From: Actinorhabdospora filicis
GTDB taxonomy: Bacteria > Actinomycetota > Actinomycetes > Mycobacteriales > Micromonosporaceae
Assembly (NCBI RefSeq): GCF_030269765.1
Contig: NZ_BSTX01000001.1
Location: 1,911,472 to 1,975,471, forward strand
Reading direction: 5' to 3'
Length of the DNA stretch: 64,000 bases
Position numbers and translations under genes: made by a program. The first letter of the stretch is position 1. Every line of letters starts with the position of its first letter. This document shows, piece by piece, positions 1 through 11,022 of the stretch. The notes below the pieces were generated by a model. The model was given only the letters and a program-made list of their open reading frames with translations, did not search any database and had not been told where the DNA came from.

Positions 1-852
1 GCGGGCGTCCGGATACGGCTGGCGGGTGGAGAACTCCACACCCGGCAGCAGAGTGGCCACAGTAGACGATGAAGCCAGGGCGTCGACGTCGGCGTCACTG
101 AGGAACGTGCAGTGGTCGGCGCTGGCCGCGCCCAGCTCCACCGCCAGCCGCACCCCCGGCCCCTCGGTGAGCTGGTTGGCGTGGACGCGCAGGCCCAGCC
201 CGCGTTTGGCGGCGGCGGTGAGGATCTCGCGGGCCTGGTCGCCGTCGAAGGCGCCACGCTCGCAGAACACGTCGGCCCACTTGGCGTAGGGCGCCGCCGC
301 GTCCAGCATCTCCCCGGCGGCCAGGGCCACGTAGGCGTCGGCGTCGGTGCCGGCGGGGACGACGTGCGCGCCCAGGTAGGTCGTCTCGGCGGTGAACTCG
401 CGGGCCAGGCGCAGGCTGCGGGCCTCGTCGGCGACGGTGAGCCCGTAGCCGCCCTTGATCTCGATGGTCGTGGTGCCCTGCCGCAGGGCCTCCTCGACGT
501 GCCGGGCGGCGTTGGCGCGCAACTGCTCGTCGGAGGCGGCGCGGGTCGCGGCGACGGTGGTGCGGATGCCACCGGCGGCGTAGGGCTGCCCGGCCATGCG
601 CGCGGCGAACTCGCCCGCGCGGTCACCGGCGAAGACGAGGTGGGCGTGGCTGTCGACGAAACCGGGCAGGACCGCGCCCCCCTCGGCCGACAGGCGCTCG
701 TCGGCGTCCGGGGCCTGCGCGGCCGGGCCGATCCAGGCGACCTCGCCGTTCTCGACGACGAGCGCGGCATCGGTGAGGACGCCGGTGGGGCCCTCGCCGT
801 GGGCGGGGTCGCAGGTGGAGAGTTCGGCGATGTCGGTGATCAGCAGGCTCAC
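1..852 (-). CDS. hutI: Imidazolonepropionase, C-terminus cut by window edge
   Basis: Third enzyme of histidine degradation: a cytosolic amidohydrolase that opens 4-imidazolone-5-propanoate to N-formimino-L-glutamate. The 284 residues visible begin at a GTG at 852 and run off the left edge, so roughly the last third of a ~400-residue protein is missing. Family motifs are intact: metal-binding DSHAHL (residues 67-72), EIKGGYG (131-137), AHVVPAG (162-168), HANQL (224-228) and ADHCTF (245-250). It lies in the same orientation as hutU at 2152-3831, but an opposite-strand beta-propeller gene sits between them, so the two are not one simple operon. Identification is firm. Confidence 0.95.
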   Translation of the reverse strand, partial: MSLLITDIAELSTCDPAHGEGPTGVLTDAALVVENGEVAWIGPAAQAPDADERLSAEGGAVLPGFVDSHAHLVFAGDRAGEFAARMAGQPYAAGGIRTTVAATRAASDEQLRANAARHVEEALRQGTTTIEIKGGYGLTVADEARSLRLAREFTAETTYLGAHVVPAGTDADAYVALAAGEMLDAAAPYAKWADVFCERGAFDGDQAREILTAAAKRGLGLRVHANQLTEGPGVRLAVELGAASADHCTFLSDADVDALASSSTVATLLPGVEFSTRQPYPDAR

Positions 853-965
853 GCCACGAGGGTAGCGGTCGCGGTGTGCGGGCCCGCCGGGACGCGCGGG
901 GTCGCGCGGGGGTGACGGGACCCCCTACCTTGTGCAGCACCCCTCCCGCCGACCCGAGGTGCCCC

Positions 966-2144
966 ATGCATCAGCTCCGCCGGCCGCGCGCCGTCCTGCT
1001 GTCCGCCGCCGCCGTGGCCGCCGTCATCTTCGTCGGCGCCGGCGCGTTCCTGGCCGCGTCCTCGGCGCACCGCGTCAGTCCGGTGTGGACGGCCGGGTTC
1101 GGCGACCGGGGCCTGCCCTTCGCCACCGAGACCACCGCCGACCGGGTCGTGGTCACCACCGACTTCGCCGTGGTCGTCCTCGACCGCGACAACGGCGAGC
1201 GGCTGTGGCGGCGCGACCTCGACGAGGGCGACCGGACCCTGGACTCGCGGGTCCCGCGCCTGTTCGGCGACACCGTCGTGGTGCCCCGCGACGGCTTCTA
1301 CGCCTTCGAGGGCGTCGACCTGGACACCGGCGAGACCCGCTACACCGTGAAACTCGACGCCGGCGAGACCTACGTCGCGGTGCCCGCGCCGGTCATCGTC
1401 ACGCGCCTCTGCGATCCGGACGGCTGCCGCTTCCGGGGCCGCGACGCCGCCACCGGCGCGGTGGCCTGGGAGGGGCAGATGATCGTGGGCGACGCGCAGG
1501 AACCCGAATGGCCGCGCGAACTGGGCGGCGACACCTTCAGCGCGCTGCGCCGGACCCCCGTCGGCTACGGGATCATCGGCTCCGGCCGCGGCGCGGTGGC
1601 CGTCGACCTGGCCACCGGCGCGACCCTGTCGACCTGGCACGACAGCGACATCACCGCCTTCGACGGACACGTCCTGGGCCGCAACGGCGACACCGTGCGC
1701 GGACTCGACCCGGTCACCGGCGGCGAGCTGTGGCGGGCCGGCGACCGCGGCACCATGTTCAGCTCCAACGGCCGCCTGGTCTTCGGGACGCCCGAGCGCA
1801 ACTTCATCACCGGCCCCTACCTCGTCACCGGCGACGACGGGAACGCCCGCGAAGGCGACACGCTCGGGCGGCTGCTGATCGGCGCCGCCGACTCCGGGGA
1901 CGTCTTCTTCAATCCCGCCACCGGGACCCTGGAGGGTCCCTCGTGGATGGTCCACATCGGTGGGCGCGCCCCGGACACCGCGCAGCTGATCGGCGACCGG
2001 CTGATGCTGTCCAGTGGCCCGCGCACCTGGCTGATCAACACCGCCAGCGGCGCCTACGCCCGCATCCAGGGCCAGGGCTTCGCGCTCACCGACGACGGAC
2101 TGGCCGCCGTCGGTGGCGACGGGATGTACTTCTACGAGATCTAG
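966..2144 (+). CDS. Membrane-anchored PQQ-type beta-propeller protein
   Basis: Encodes 392 residues. The N-terminus has a basic stretch and one hydrophobic segment (about residues 10-35), so the protein is probably anchored with its bulk outside the membrane. The rest shows the blade repeats of PQQ-like (quinoprotein-type) propellers, for example VVVLDRDNGERLWRRDL, GVDLDTGETRYTV and GLDPVTGGELWRAG. These domains often bind ligands or act as scaffolds (as in BamB); no catalytic residues are evident and the substrate is unknown. The ATG at 966 was chosen because the hydrophobic segment follows directly. It points opposite to its two hut neighbours and its stop lies 7 bp from the stop of hutU. 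Confidence 0.75.
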   Translation: MHQLRRPRAVLLSAAAVAAVIFVGAGAFLAASSAHRVSPVWTAGFGDRGLPFATETTADRVVVTTDFAVVVLDRDNGERLWRRDLDEGDRTLDSRVPRLFGDTVVVPRDGFYAFEGVDLDTGETRYTVKLDAGETYVAVPAPVIVTRLCDPDGCRFRGRDAATGAVAWEGQMIVGDAQEPEWPRELGGDTFSALRRTPVGYGIIGSGRGAVAVDLATGATLSTWHDSDITAFDGHVLGRNGDTVRGLDPVTGGELWRAGDRGTMFSSNGRLVFGTPERNFITGPYLVTGDDGNAREGDTLGRLLIGAADSGDVFFNPATGTLEGPSWMVHIGGRAPDTAQLIGDRLMLSSGPRTWLINTASGAYARIQGQGFALTDDGLAAVGGDGMYFYEI

Positions 2145-2151
2145 GCCGGGA

Positions 2152-3831
<1,680 letters not shown>

Positions 3832-3886
3832 ACGGCCGAGACTACTAAGGCCCGGGCGCGCGGAGAGGGGGGCGGCTGATCTTGGG

Positions 3887-4399
3887 TCAGTCAGTGAAGG
3901 CGGCCGCGATCGCGATGGTGACGGCGAAGGCGTACACGCCCAGCCCGAAGGCCAGGCCGAGCAGCCCGGGGACGAGGTTCGCCCACCGGCCCGCGCCGTC
4001 GGCGGCCACGGCGATGGACGGGTCGCGCGGGTCGTAGCTGACGGCGAGGGTGGTGCCCGAGGCCAGGGTCCAGCCGGTGGCGTATTCACGGTCCCGGTCG
4101 CGGTCGTCGCGGTAGACGTAGGTGAGCCGCCCGGAGTGCTTGTCGAGGATGCGCGCGGTGACGGTGATCCCGCGCCGGGGCAGCCGCCAGCGGTGCAGCG
4201 CCCCCGGCACCCGCACGGCCGCCCAGGCGAGGGCGAGCGCGCCGATGGCGGCGATGGTGAAGGTGATCGCCGGGTACCACAGGTCGCGTGCGGCGAAGGC
4301 GAGCGCGCTGGGCGCGATGGTCAGGACGAGGGCGACGCCGGTGAACAGCCGCCGCTCTCGGCGGCGGCGGGTCTCGGCCGGGTCGGCGTCGCGGGTCAT
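3887..4399 (-). CDS. DUF3592-type membrane protein
   Basis: A 170-residue protein with two hydrophobic stretches near the N-terminus (about 20-68), a soluble middle part and a C-terminal membrane segment (about 138-167). The middle part ([20 protein letters not shown] and [14 protein letters not shown]) matches the DUF3592 pattern, in which a small beta domain lies between membrane helices. The biochemical role of that family is unknown. It is transcribed like hutU but 55 bp upstream of it, and may be a separate unit. Start: ATG at 4399. Confidence 0.7.
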   Translation of the reverse strand: MTRDADPAETRRRRERRLFTGVALVLTIAPSALAFAARDLWYPAITFTIAAIGALALAWAAVRVPGALHRWRLPRRGITVTARILDKHSGRLTYVYRDDRDRDREYATGWTLASGTTLAVSYDPRDPSIAVAADGAGRWANLVPGLLGLAFGLGVYAFAVTIAIAAAFTD

Positions 4400-4449
4400 A
4401 CCCCGATCCTAGGGACCGCGAGGGAGTCGGGAGCTCGCCCGAACGGGTC

Positions 4450-5004
4450 TCAGGCGGCCGGGCGCACCCCGCCTTCGAAGGTGCGCACGACGAGGTCGAC
4501 GACTCCGCCGCGCGCGATCTGGCCCTTGGCCCCGGCCTCGCCGCCGGTGTAGGTGACCGCCCAGAGGATCTGCTGGACCCAGTCGACGCTCATCGCGGGG
4601 TCGACCGCGCCTTCGTCCCGGGCGCGTTCGATGAGGGCGCGCACGGCCGCGTCGGCCTCGGCGGGGCCGGGCCCGGCGTCCACCTCGGGCACGCCGGCGG
4701 GTTCACCCCATACGAACAGGGACCGCTCGTAGGTCTCGACCATGGCCGCGATCAGCCGCCGCAGGGCCTCGCGGGCGGGTCCCTCGTGGGGGCGGGCGGC
4801 GAGGACGTTCTCGGCGATGGCGCGCAGGGAGTCGGCGACGGTGGCGCGGACGAGGTCCTCGCGGTCGGGGAAGTAGCGGTGGAGGGTCGTGCGCCCGACC
4901 CCGGCGGCCTCGGCGATCTCGGCGAGCGTGGCGGCCCGGTTGCGGCCCAGCGCCGAGGCGGCCGCGGCGAGGATCGCCGCGCGGGTGCGGTTGCGGACGG
5001 TCAT
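4450..5004 (-). CDS. TetR-family transcriptional regulator
   Basis: A 184-residue one-component repressor. The N-terminal helix-turn-helix is clear (TLAEIAEAAGVGRTTLHRYF, about residues 23-42), followed by the PDREDLVRATV segment typical of TetR proteins and a variable all-helical ligand-binding domain. It is divergently transcribed from the DrrAB-like exporter genes at 5072-6708, with an inverted repeat in the 67-bp gap. By family knowledge it most likely represses the exporter and itself, being released by an exported compound. Ligand not predictable. Start: ATG at 5004. Confidence 0.88.
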   Translation of the reverse strand: MTVRNRTRAAILAAAASALGRNRAATLAEIAEAAGVGRTTLHRYFPDREDLVRATVADSLRAIAENVLAARPHEGPAREALRRLIAAMVETYERSLFVWGEPAGVPEVDAGPGPAEADAAVRALIERARDEGAVDPAMSVDWVQQILWAVTYTGGEAGAKGQIARGGVVDLVVRTFEGGVRPAA

Positions 5005-5019
5005 GCCCAGATTATCTAC

Positions 5020-5037
5020 TGGAACACTCGCGTTCCA
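5020..5037. promoter_or_regulatory. Candidate TetR operator between regulator and exporter
   Basis: Perfect inverted repeat TGGAAC-N6-GTTCCA lying 16 bp upstream of the tetR start and 34 bp upstream of the exporter start. Position and symmetry fit a TetR-dimer site controlling both directions; binding itself is inferred. Confidence 0.6.
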
Positions 5038-5071
5038 TAGTGGTACTTTCGAAATCCAGATTGGAGGACCA

Positions 5072-5965
5072 ATGCTCATAGCCGAGGACCTGCGGAAGTC
5101 CTTCCGCGCCACCCCCGCCCTCACCGGCTTCTCCCTGACCGTGGCAGCCGGGCGCGTCTGCGCGCTGCTCGGCCCCAACGGCGCGGGCAAGACCACCGCC
5201 GTCCGCGTCCTGGCCACCCTCACCCGCCCCGACGCCGGGAGCGGCAGCGTGGCCGGAGTACCGCTGTCCGACGTCAAGGCCGTCCGCGAGCGCATCGCCA
5301 TCGTCGGGCAGGAGGCGACCGTCGACGAGATCCTGACCGGGCGCGAGAACCTGGTCATGTGGTCGAAGCTGCACCACCTGCCCGACCCGCGCGCCCGCGC
5401 CACCGAGCTGCTGGCGGCCTTCGGGCTCACCGGCGCCGCCGACCGGCGCGTCAAGACCTACTCCGGCGGCATGCGGCGGCGCCTGGACCTGGCCGCCGCG
5501 CTCGTCACCCGCCCGGCCGTGCTGTTCCTCGACGAACCCACCACCGGCCTCGACCCGCGCGCCCGCGCCGAGACCTGGCGCGCGGTCCGCGAGGTCGCCG
5601 CCGCCGGGACCACCGTCCTGCTCACCACCCAGTACCTGGAGGAGGCCGACCGGCTCGCCGACCGCGTCGCCGTCCTCGACCACGGGCGCGTGGTCGCCGA
5701 GGACACCCCCGCCGCGCTCAAGGCACGGCTCGGCGGCGACCGCGTCGAACTGGTCGTGGGCGAGGAGGACTTCGCCGGGGCCGCCGCGCTCATCGGCGGC
5801 GAGGGCGATCCGGAGACCGGGCGGCTGACCGTGCCGGGCGGGGTGGCCGAGCTGGTGGCCGTCCTGCGCCGCCTGGACGACGCGGGCGTCACCCCGCGGG
5901 ACGTGGCGCTGCGGCGTCCCACGCTCGACGAGGTGTTCCTGAGCCTGACGGGAGGCCCGCGATGA
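5072..5965 (+). CDS. DrrA-like ABC exporter ATP-binding subunit
   Basis: Nucleotide-binding subunit (297 residues) of a DrrAB/ABC-2-type exporter of the daunorubicin-resistance family. Walker A GPNGAGKTT (about residues 35-43), signature YSGGMRRRLDLA, Walker B AVLFLDEPTTGLDP and the TTQYLEEADRLADR switch region characteristic of DrrA are all present, with the usual C-terminal extension ending TLDEVFLSLTG. The ATG at 5072 follows a GGAGG at 5063-5067. The stop overlaps the permease start (ATGA), so the two are translationally coupled. The upstream TetR gene probably regulates it. Substrate unknown; drug or lipid export are the usual roles. Confidence 0.93.
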   Translation: MLIAEDLRKSFRATPALTGFSLTVAAGRVCALLGPNGAGKTTAVRVLATLTRPDAGSGSVAGVPLSDVKAVRERIAIVGQEATVDEILTGRENLVMWSKLHHLPDPRARATELLAAFGLTGAADRRVKTYSGGMRRRLDLAAALVTRPAVLFLDEPTTGLDPRARAETWRAVREVAAAGTTVLLTTQYLEEADRLADRVAVLDHGRVVAEDTPAALKARLGGDRVELVVGEEDFAGAAALIGGEGDPETGRLTVPGGVAELVAVLRRLDDAGVTPRDVALRRPTLDEVFLSLTGGPR

Positions 5966-6708
5966 TCCGCGACGCGCTGGTGCTCACCCACCGGGGCCTG
6001 ATCCACTGGCGGCGCAACCCGATGGTGCTGGTCTCGGGGCTGACCTACCCGATCGTGATGGTCGGGCTGTTCGGGCTGATCCTGGGCAGTGCGATGGTGG
6101 TGCCGGGTGGTGGCGAGTACGCCGAGTTCTTGATGCCGGGGATGTTCGCGCAGGCCATGGCCAACGGGCTGCTCACCACCTCGGTCATCGTCGCCACCGA
6201 CGCCCGCCGCGGCGTCACCGACCGCGTCCGCACCTCACCCGTCTCACCGGCCTCGGTCGTCCTCGGCCGCTCGGTCACCGACCTGGTCAACTCCGTCTTC
6301 GAGCTGATCGTCCTGGTCGCCTGCGGCCTCGCCATCGGCTGGACGGCCCACGGGAGCCTCCCGGCCGCCCTCACCGCGATCGGGCTGCTCCTGCTACTGC
6401 GCTGGGCCATGGTCTGGCTCGGCATCTACCTCGGCCTGTCCCTCACCCCCGAGGCCGCCGGAATGGGCTGGATGGTCCTGCTGCCGCTGACCATGCTCGC
6501 CAACACCTTCGTCGCCCCCGAACAACTCCCGGCCTGGCTGGGCGTCCTGGCCGAATGGAACCCACTGTCGGCCACCGTCTCGGCCTGCCGCGAACTCTTC
6601 GGCAACCCCGGCGCAGACGGCAAAGTACTCCCGGCGGTGCTGTGGCCCCTGCTCATCATCGGCGTCTTCGCACCCTTGAGCGTCCGCAGGTTCACCCGAC
6701 TCTCCTAA
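5962..6708 (+). CDS. DrrB-like ABC-2 permease
   Basis: Membrane partner (248 residues) of the preceding ATPase, with six predicted membrane segments. The ABC-2 signature around DRVRTSPVSPASVVLGRSVTD is typical of DrrB-type permeases, and the C-terminal PAWLGVLAEWNPLSATVSA is the usual conserved end. The ATG overlaps the ATPase stop by four bases. Together the two would form a homodimer-of-heterodimers exporter. It is followed after only 9 bp by the subtilisin gene, so the protease may be part of the same transcript. Confidence 0.92.
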   Translation: MIRDALVLTHRGLIHWRRNPMVLVSGLTYPIVMVGLFGLILGSAMVVPGGGEYAEFLMPGMFAQAMANGLLTTSVIVATDARRGVTDRVRTSPVSPASVVLGRSVTDLVNSVFELIVLVACGLAIGWTAHGSLPAALTAIGLLLLLRWAMVWLGIYLGLSLTPEAAGMGWMVLLPLTMLANTFVAPEQLPAWLGVLAEWNPLSATVSACRELFGNPGADGKVLPAVLWPLLIIGVFAPLSVRRFTRLS

Positions 6709-6717
6709 AGTGACCTC

Positions 6718-9105
6718 ATGACGACGCCAGAGGGCCGCCTCGAAGCCGATCCGCCCCCGCCGCCCCCCACGGCCGTCGGCACGCTCGAACCACCCCCGCC
6801 CCCGCCACCGGCGGCCCGGCCGGAGTCGACGTGGGGCCCGTTCGCCGCGATCTACACCGTCCTGGCCGGGCTGTGGGCGGTGGCGTGGACCTTCCTGTTC
6901 CAGGGCGGCGGATGGGTCGTCTGGCAGATCGGGCTCCTCTACAACCAGGACAGCGGGCGCGCCTTCTGGCCCGGCGTCACCATCGCCGGGGCCGTCACGG
7001 TCGCCCTGGCCATGCTGCCGATGCTGTTCATGCGCCGCTGGCCGGCCGCGTGGGCCGCCGGTGGCGCGTGGCTGGGGGCGTCCGTGGCGATGCTGCTGCT
7101 GGCCGCGCCCAAGCTCGTCCCCGGCGTGGTCAACGAGCTGGCGCTGGCCGCGCAGGGCGCGCTGGCGCTGCTCATCGCGGTGGTGGCGTGGCTGATCCGG
7201 CGCCCGCGGCGCAGCGAGCCGCAGCCGTCCGGCCGGTACTGGTGGGCGGCGGTCGTCGGCCTGGCCGCGTTCGTGCCGTGGACGTGGGCGGGCGCGCTGG
7301 GCTCGTGGTGGGAGACCGGCGCGGCGGTGCTGGCCGCCGCGGGCTGCGCAGCCCTGGCCGCGACCGTCCTCGGCGAGCGCTTCTGGGCGCCCTTCGTCGA
7401 CGGACCGGCGTGGCGGCGGGTCCTGGGCGGCGGCGCCACCGCGGGCGTCGCGCTGTTCATGATCGGCACCGGCTTCGGGGCGACGGGAGTGCAGCTGCTG
7501 GTCATGACCGTCGCCGCGGCCCTCGGCTTCGCGATCGCGGCCCTGCAGACCGGCGCGCGCGCCGGGCGCGTGGTGGCCCTCGCGGTCGGACCGGCGGTGC
7601 TGGGTCCCCTGGCGTTCGTGGACTCCGACGAGTTCGTGCCGCTGGTCACCGGTCCCGAGTTCGGGACCTGGGCGGGCTGGGCGGCGCTGATCGCGGTCGG
7701 CGCGGCCTGGCTGGCCGGGCTGGTCTACGCGCTGCTGTCCTCGCGGATCATCCGGCTGCCCGCCGTGGGCGCCGGGGTCACGGTCGTCGCGCTGGCCGCC
7801 GCGTGCGCCGTCTACTACACCGCCGGTTCGCCGGGGACCTTCGGCGAGCGCCTGTTCGTGGTGATGGGCGGGCAGGCCGACCTGTCGGGCCTGGAGTTCC
7901 TGCCCCGCGAGCGGCGGCTGACCGAGACCTACCAGCGCCTCACGGCATACGCCGAGGCCACCCAGAAGGAGCTGCGGGCCGAACTCGACTCGCGCGGGCT
8001 GTCCTACACGCCGTTCTACCTGGTCAACGCGATCGCGGTGGACACCGGACCGGAGTCGCGGCCCTGGCTGGAGGAGCGCGGCGACGTCGCGCGGGTGCTC
8101 ATCGCGCCGCGCACGCGCCCGGTGCCCGCGCCCGCCTCCCCCATCCACGGCGACACCGCCGTCAACGGCGTCCAGCCGAACATCACCCAGATCGGCGCGC
8201 CCGAGGCGTGGGCGAAGGGCTTCGACGGCACCGGCATCACCATCGGCATCGCCGACTCCGGCGTCGACGGGACGCACCCGGCGCTGGCCTCGGGGTACCG
8301 GGGCGGCGCGGACTCCTGGTTCGACCCGGTCAACGGCACGAGCGCGCCCAACGACCCCAACGGGCACGGCACGCACGCGCTGGGGCTGGCGCTGGGACGC
8401 GACGGGATCGGCGTGGCACCCGGGGCGTCCTGGATGGGCTGCGCGAACCTGCCGCGCAACATGGGCAACCCCATCGACTACACCGCGTGCCTCCAGTTCA
8501 TGCTCGCGCCCTTCCCGCAGGGCGGCGACCCGTTCACCGCCGGGGACCCCTCCCGCGCGCCGGACATCATCACCAACTCGTGGGGATGCCCGGGCATGGA
8601 GGGCTGCTCCGGCGACGTGCTGCGCCCGGCCGTCCAGGCGCTGACCGGGGCGGGGATCTTCTTCGCGGTGGCCGCCGGGAACACCGGCCCCGACTGCGGT
8701 TCGGTCGCCGACGAGCCCGCCGACCTCCCCGAGTCCTTCTCGGTCGGGGCGGTCAACAAGAGCGGCGAGGTCACCGAGTTCTCCAGCCGCGGCCCGTCCT
8801 CGGTCGGCAAACCCGACGTGGTCGCCCCCGGCGAGGAGGTCGTCTCCTCCGTGCCCGGCGGCGGCTACACCGCGCTGTCCGGGACCTCGATGGCCACCCC
8901 GCACGTGGCGGGCGTGGTGGCGCTGCTGTGGCAGGCGCGTCCCGAACTCGCCGGCGACATCGCGGGCACCGTGGCGGCCCTGAAGTCGACGGCGGTGCCC
9001 GCGAACGGCGCCCGGACCCTGTCCGGCGAGCAGTCGCTGTCCGCGTGCGGCGGGAACGTGGCCGGGGCGGGCGTGGTGTCGGTGCCCGGGGCCCTCGGTC
9101 TCTGA
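6718..9105 (+). CDS. Polytopic membrane subtilisin (S8 peptidase)
   Basis: A 795-residue protein. A proline-rich cytoplasmic tail (about residues 1-37) is followed by about ten hydrophobic segments (about 40-385), a propeptide-like segment (about 390-465, with SYTPFYLVNAIAVD), and a complete subtilisin domain. The catalytic triad is visible: Asp513 in ADSGVDGTHP, His550 in NGHGTH and Ser724 in SGTSMATPHVAG; the oxyanion Asn is in AAGNTGPDCG. The protease should face outside the cell. Ordinary S8 proteases are secreted or have one C-terminal anchor (mycosins), so the large N-terminal membrane domain is unusual. The gene starts 9 bp after the ABC permease and may process or be exported with its substrate; that link is inference. 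Confidence 0.9.
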   Translation: MTTPEGRLEADPPPPPPTAVGTLEPPPPPPPAARPESTWGPFAAIYTVLAGLWAVAWTFLFQGGGWVVWQIGLLYNQDSGRAFWPGVTIAGAVTVALAMLPMLFMRRWPAAWAAGGAWLGASVAMLLLAAPKLVPGVVNELALAAQGALALLIAVVAWLIRRPRRSEPQPSGRYWWAAVVGLAAFVPWTWAGALGSWWETGAAVLAAAGCAALAATVLGERFWAPFVDGPAWRRVLGGGATAGVALFMIGTGFGATGVQLLVMTVAAALGFAIAALQTGARAGRVVALAVGPAVLGPLAFVDSDEFVPLVTGPEFGTWAGWAALIAVGAAWLAGLVYALLSSRIIRLPAVGAGVTVVALAAACAVYYTAGSPGTFGERLFVVMGGQADLSGLEFLPRERRLTETYQRLTAYAEATQKELRAELDSRGLSYTPFYLVNAIAVDTGPESRPWLEERGDVARVLIAPRTRPVPAPASPIHGDTAVNGVQPNITQIGAPEAWAKGFDGTGITIGIADSGVDGTHPALASGYRGGADSWFDPVNGTSAPNDPNGHGTHALGLALGRDGIGVAPGASWMGCANLPRNMGNPIDYTACLQFMLAPFPQGGDPFTAGDPSRAPDIITNSWGCPGMEGCSGDVLRPAVQALTGAGIFFAVAAGNTGPDCGSVADEPADLPESFSVGAVNKSGEVTEFSSRGPSSVGKPDVVAPGEEVVSSVPGGGYTALSGTSMATPHVAGVVALLWQARPELAGDIAGTVAALKSTAVPANGARTLSGEQSLSACGGNVAGAGVVSVPGALGL

Positions 9106-9106
9106 C

Positions 9107-9418
9107 TCAGCCTCGGGTGAAGACGAGGATGCGCGCGCCGGTCTCCGTCCCGGGCCGGTGCCGCGAATTCGGCCAGTAGTGCAGGAACGACCCCGCCGGG
9201 TAGGTGACGCCGTTGTCGAGGAGCACCCCGTCGGCGACGTAGATCAGCTCGTCGTGCGGGTGCTCGTCCACCTCGGGCCACACCGCGCCCGGGGCGAAGT
9301 CGAAGGCGCGGGCGGTGACCTGCTCCCCCGGCAGGCCGAGGCGGGTGATGCCGGGGGCGACATCGGTGGGGACGATCTCGTCGAGCCGGACGGCGGTGAC
9401 GCGCTTCTCTGGTGTCAT
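9107..9418 (-). CDS. Small cupin-domain protein
   Basis: A 103-residue single cupin (ChrR-like class). The metal-binding cupin motif is seen in VDEHPHDELIYVADG followed by YPAGSFLHYWPNSRHRP. Such proteins are small metal-binding enzymes or sensors; the reaction is not predictable. The frame remains open to 9490, but that would overlap the start codon of the divergent araC-type gene, so the ATG at 9418 is preferred. Its stop is immediately next to that of the subtilisin gene. Confidence 0.75.
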   Translation of the reverse strand: MTPEKRVTAVRLDEIVPTDVAPGITRLGLPGEQVTARAFDFAPGAVWPEVDEHPHDELIYVADGVLLDNGVTYPAGSFLHYWPNSRHRPGTETGARILVFTRG

Positions 9419-9488
9419 GCGGCCATCCTGCGGCGGATCCGGCGCGGACGTCAGTGGCAGGGATGTCATCCTCGGGTACTTTTCTGCC

Positions 9489-10412
9489 ATGTCCCCGCAC
9501 CGGATCGTGGCACTCCTGCATCCCCCGCAGCAGCCCTTCGAGCTGGCGATCGTCTCGCAGATCTTCGCCGCGCCGCACTACTCCTTCGAGGCCTGCTCGC
9601 TGTCCCCCGGCCCCCTGCGCACCACCGCCGGTTACGACATCGACGTGCCCGCCGGACTGGCCGCCTTCGAGCGCGCCGACACCATCGTCCTGCCCGGCTG
9701 GTCCGGCGGCCCCGCGCCCGCGCCACTACTGGACGCGCTGCGGGCGGCCCACACGCGCGGCGCCCGCGTGGTGTCCATCTGCACCGCCGCGTTCGTCCTC
9801 GCCGAAGCCGGACTCCTCGACGGCCGCGCCGCCACCACCCACTGGCGGCGCGCGGCCGAACTCGCCGAACGCTTCCCCCTGGTGTCGGTCGACCCCGATG
9901 TCCTCTACGTCGACGACGGCGACGTGGCCACCAGCGCGGGCACCGCCGCCGGGATCGACCTGTGCTTCCACCTCCTGCGCCGCGACCACGGCGCCGCCCA
10001 CGCCTCCGAGATCGCCCGCGACATGGTCATGCCACCCCACCGCGAGGGCGGCCAGTCCCAGTACGCCCGCCCCCTCGCCGAGCGCCGGGAGCTGTCGCTG
10101 TCACCCGTCCTGGACTGGGCCGTCGCCCGCCTCGACGCCCCCCTGACAGTGACGTCGCTAGCCGAACACGCGCGCATGTCACCCCGCACCTTCGCCCGCC
10201 GCTTCACCGCCGAAGTCGGCGCCTCCCCCGGCCAGTGGCTCCTCGACCGCCGCGTCGACGCCGCCCGCGAACTCCTGGAGACCGGCGACCTGCCCGTGGA
10301 GGCCATCGCGACCCGGGTCGGGCTGTCATCGGCGGTGAACCTGCGCAGGCACTTCCGGGCGCGGCTGGGGACGACACCGGCGGGGTACCGCAGGGCGTTC
10401 AGACGCGGGTGA
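9489..10412 (+). CDS. GlxA-family AraC-type regulator with DJ-1/PfpI domain
   Basis: A 307-residue transcription factor. The N-terminal half (about 1-170) is a DJ-1/PfpI (class I glutamine-amidotransferase-like) domain with the nucleophile-elbow-like SICTAAFVLAEAGLLDG and the THWR motif. The C-terminal part (about 215-305) holds the two AraC helix-turn-helices, including LAEHARMSPRTFARRF and AIATRVGLSSAVNLRRHF. These regulators sense small molecules, but the inducer is unknown. The gene is divergent from the cupin gene, which is a plausible target. Its last 14 bp overlap the end of the opposite-strand gene at 10399. Confidence 0.92.
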   Translation: MSPHRIVALLHPPQQPFELAIVSQIFAAPHYSFEACSLSPGPLRTTAGYDIDVPAGLAAFERADTIVLPGWSGGPAPAPLLDALRAAHTRGARVVSICTAAFVLAEAGLLDGRAATTHWRRAAELAERFPLVSVDPDVLYVDDGDVATSAGTAAGIDLCFHLLRRDHGAAHASEIARDMVMPPHREGGQSQYARPLAERRELSLSPVLDWAVARLDAPLTVTSLAEHARMSPRTFARRFTAEVGASPGQWLLDRRVDAARELLETGDLPVEAIATRVGLSSAVNLRRHFRARLGTTPAGYRRAFRRG

Positions 10413-11022
10413 GGAGATCGCGCCCGACCCGGTCGGCGAGCTCGGTGGCGAGGGCCTGGGGGGTGGTGGCGGCGGCTTCGGCGGCGGCGGGGAGCTTCTT
10501 CCGATCGAGTTCGATCATCAACCGAACCGTCTTCTGCCGGATCATTCCCGACCACCGCACCACGCTCGGCGTCTTGAAGCAGGACACCGGCCCGTACGGT
10601 TCCGACGGCGCACCGGGTGAGCAGTACGCCATCTGACCCAGCCGCATCCGGTTCACGTCATCCAGAGCGGTGTCGGTCGCATAACTGTTGATCGTGACAT
10701 CGAGTGAGGCGAGGTAACCGCCCCCGTCATCGAGCCCCATGGCGAAGCACGACCGCTCGAAGTCGGCGACGGACCTGTCGACACCCCGCGTCTGGAGCTC
10801 GCCGAGCAGGGGCTCCTTCACCGACGCCCGCCACGCCTCACAGGTCAGCGCGATGGGCTCGGGGACGGCCACCGACGGAGCCGGTTCCGGCTCGGCCGGC
10901 ACGAGTCCGAACAGCCGGGTGTCGACGAGCACCAACACGATGAAACCCACGACGGCGAAGGCGATGATCGTGGTCCCGATAGGTGAGCGGGCCCAGAAGC
11001 CGGGCTTCTTCTCGTCCGTCAC
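10399..11022 (-). CDS. Single-pass membrane protein of unknown function, ESX-like operon
   Basis: A 207-residue protein with a short cytoplasmic N-terminus, one membrane helix (about residues 17-40, TIIAFAVVGFIVLVLV) and an extracytoplasmic domain with several cysteines (LTCEAW, RSCFAMG, AYCSPG, VSCFKT). No known family recognised. The GTG start at 11022 overlaps the stop of the preceding gene (GTGA), so it is the last gene of a tightly coupled three-gene operon with an EspC-like protein. By context it may be a membrane or envelope partner of a secreted protein; this is inference. Confidence 0.7.
   Translation of the reverse strand: MTDEKKPGFWARSPIGTTIIAFAVVGFIVLVLVDTRLFGLVPAEPEPAPSVAVPEPIALTCEAWRASVKEPLLGELQTRGVDRSVADFERSCFAMGLDDGGGYLASLDVTINSYATDTALDDVNRMRLGQMAYCSPGAPSEPYGPVSCFKTPSVVRWSGMIRQKTVRLMIELDRKKLPAAAEAAATTPQALATELADRVGRDLLTRV

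Noticed and set aside
6394..8904. 836-codon open frame on the minus strand across the subtilisin gene
   Set aside because: Antisense shadow produced by high G+C third positions; the plus strand has an intact catalytic triad.
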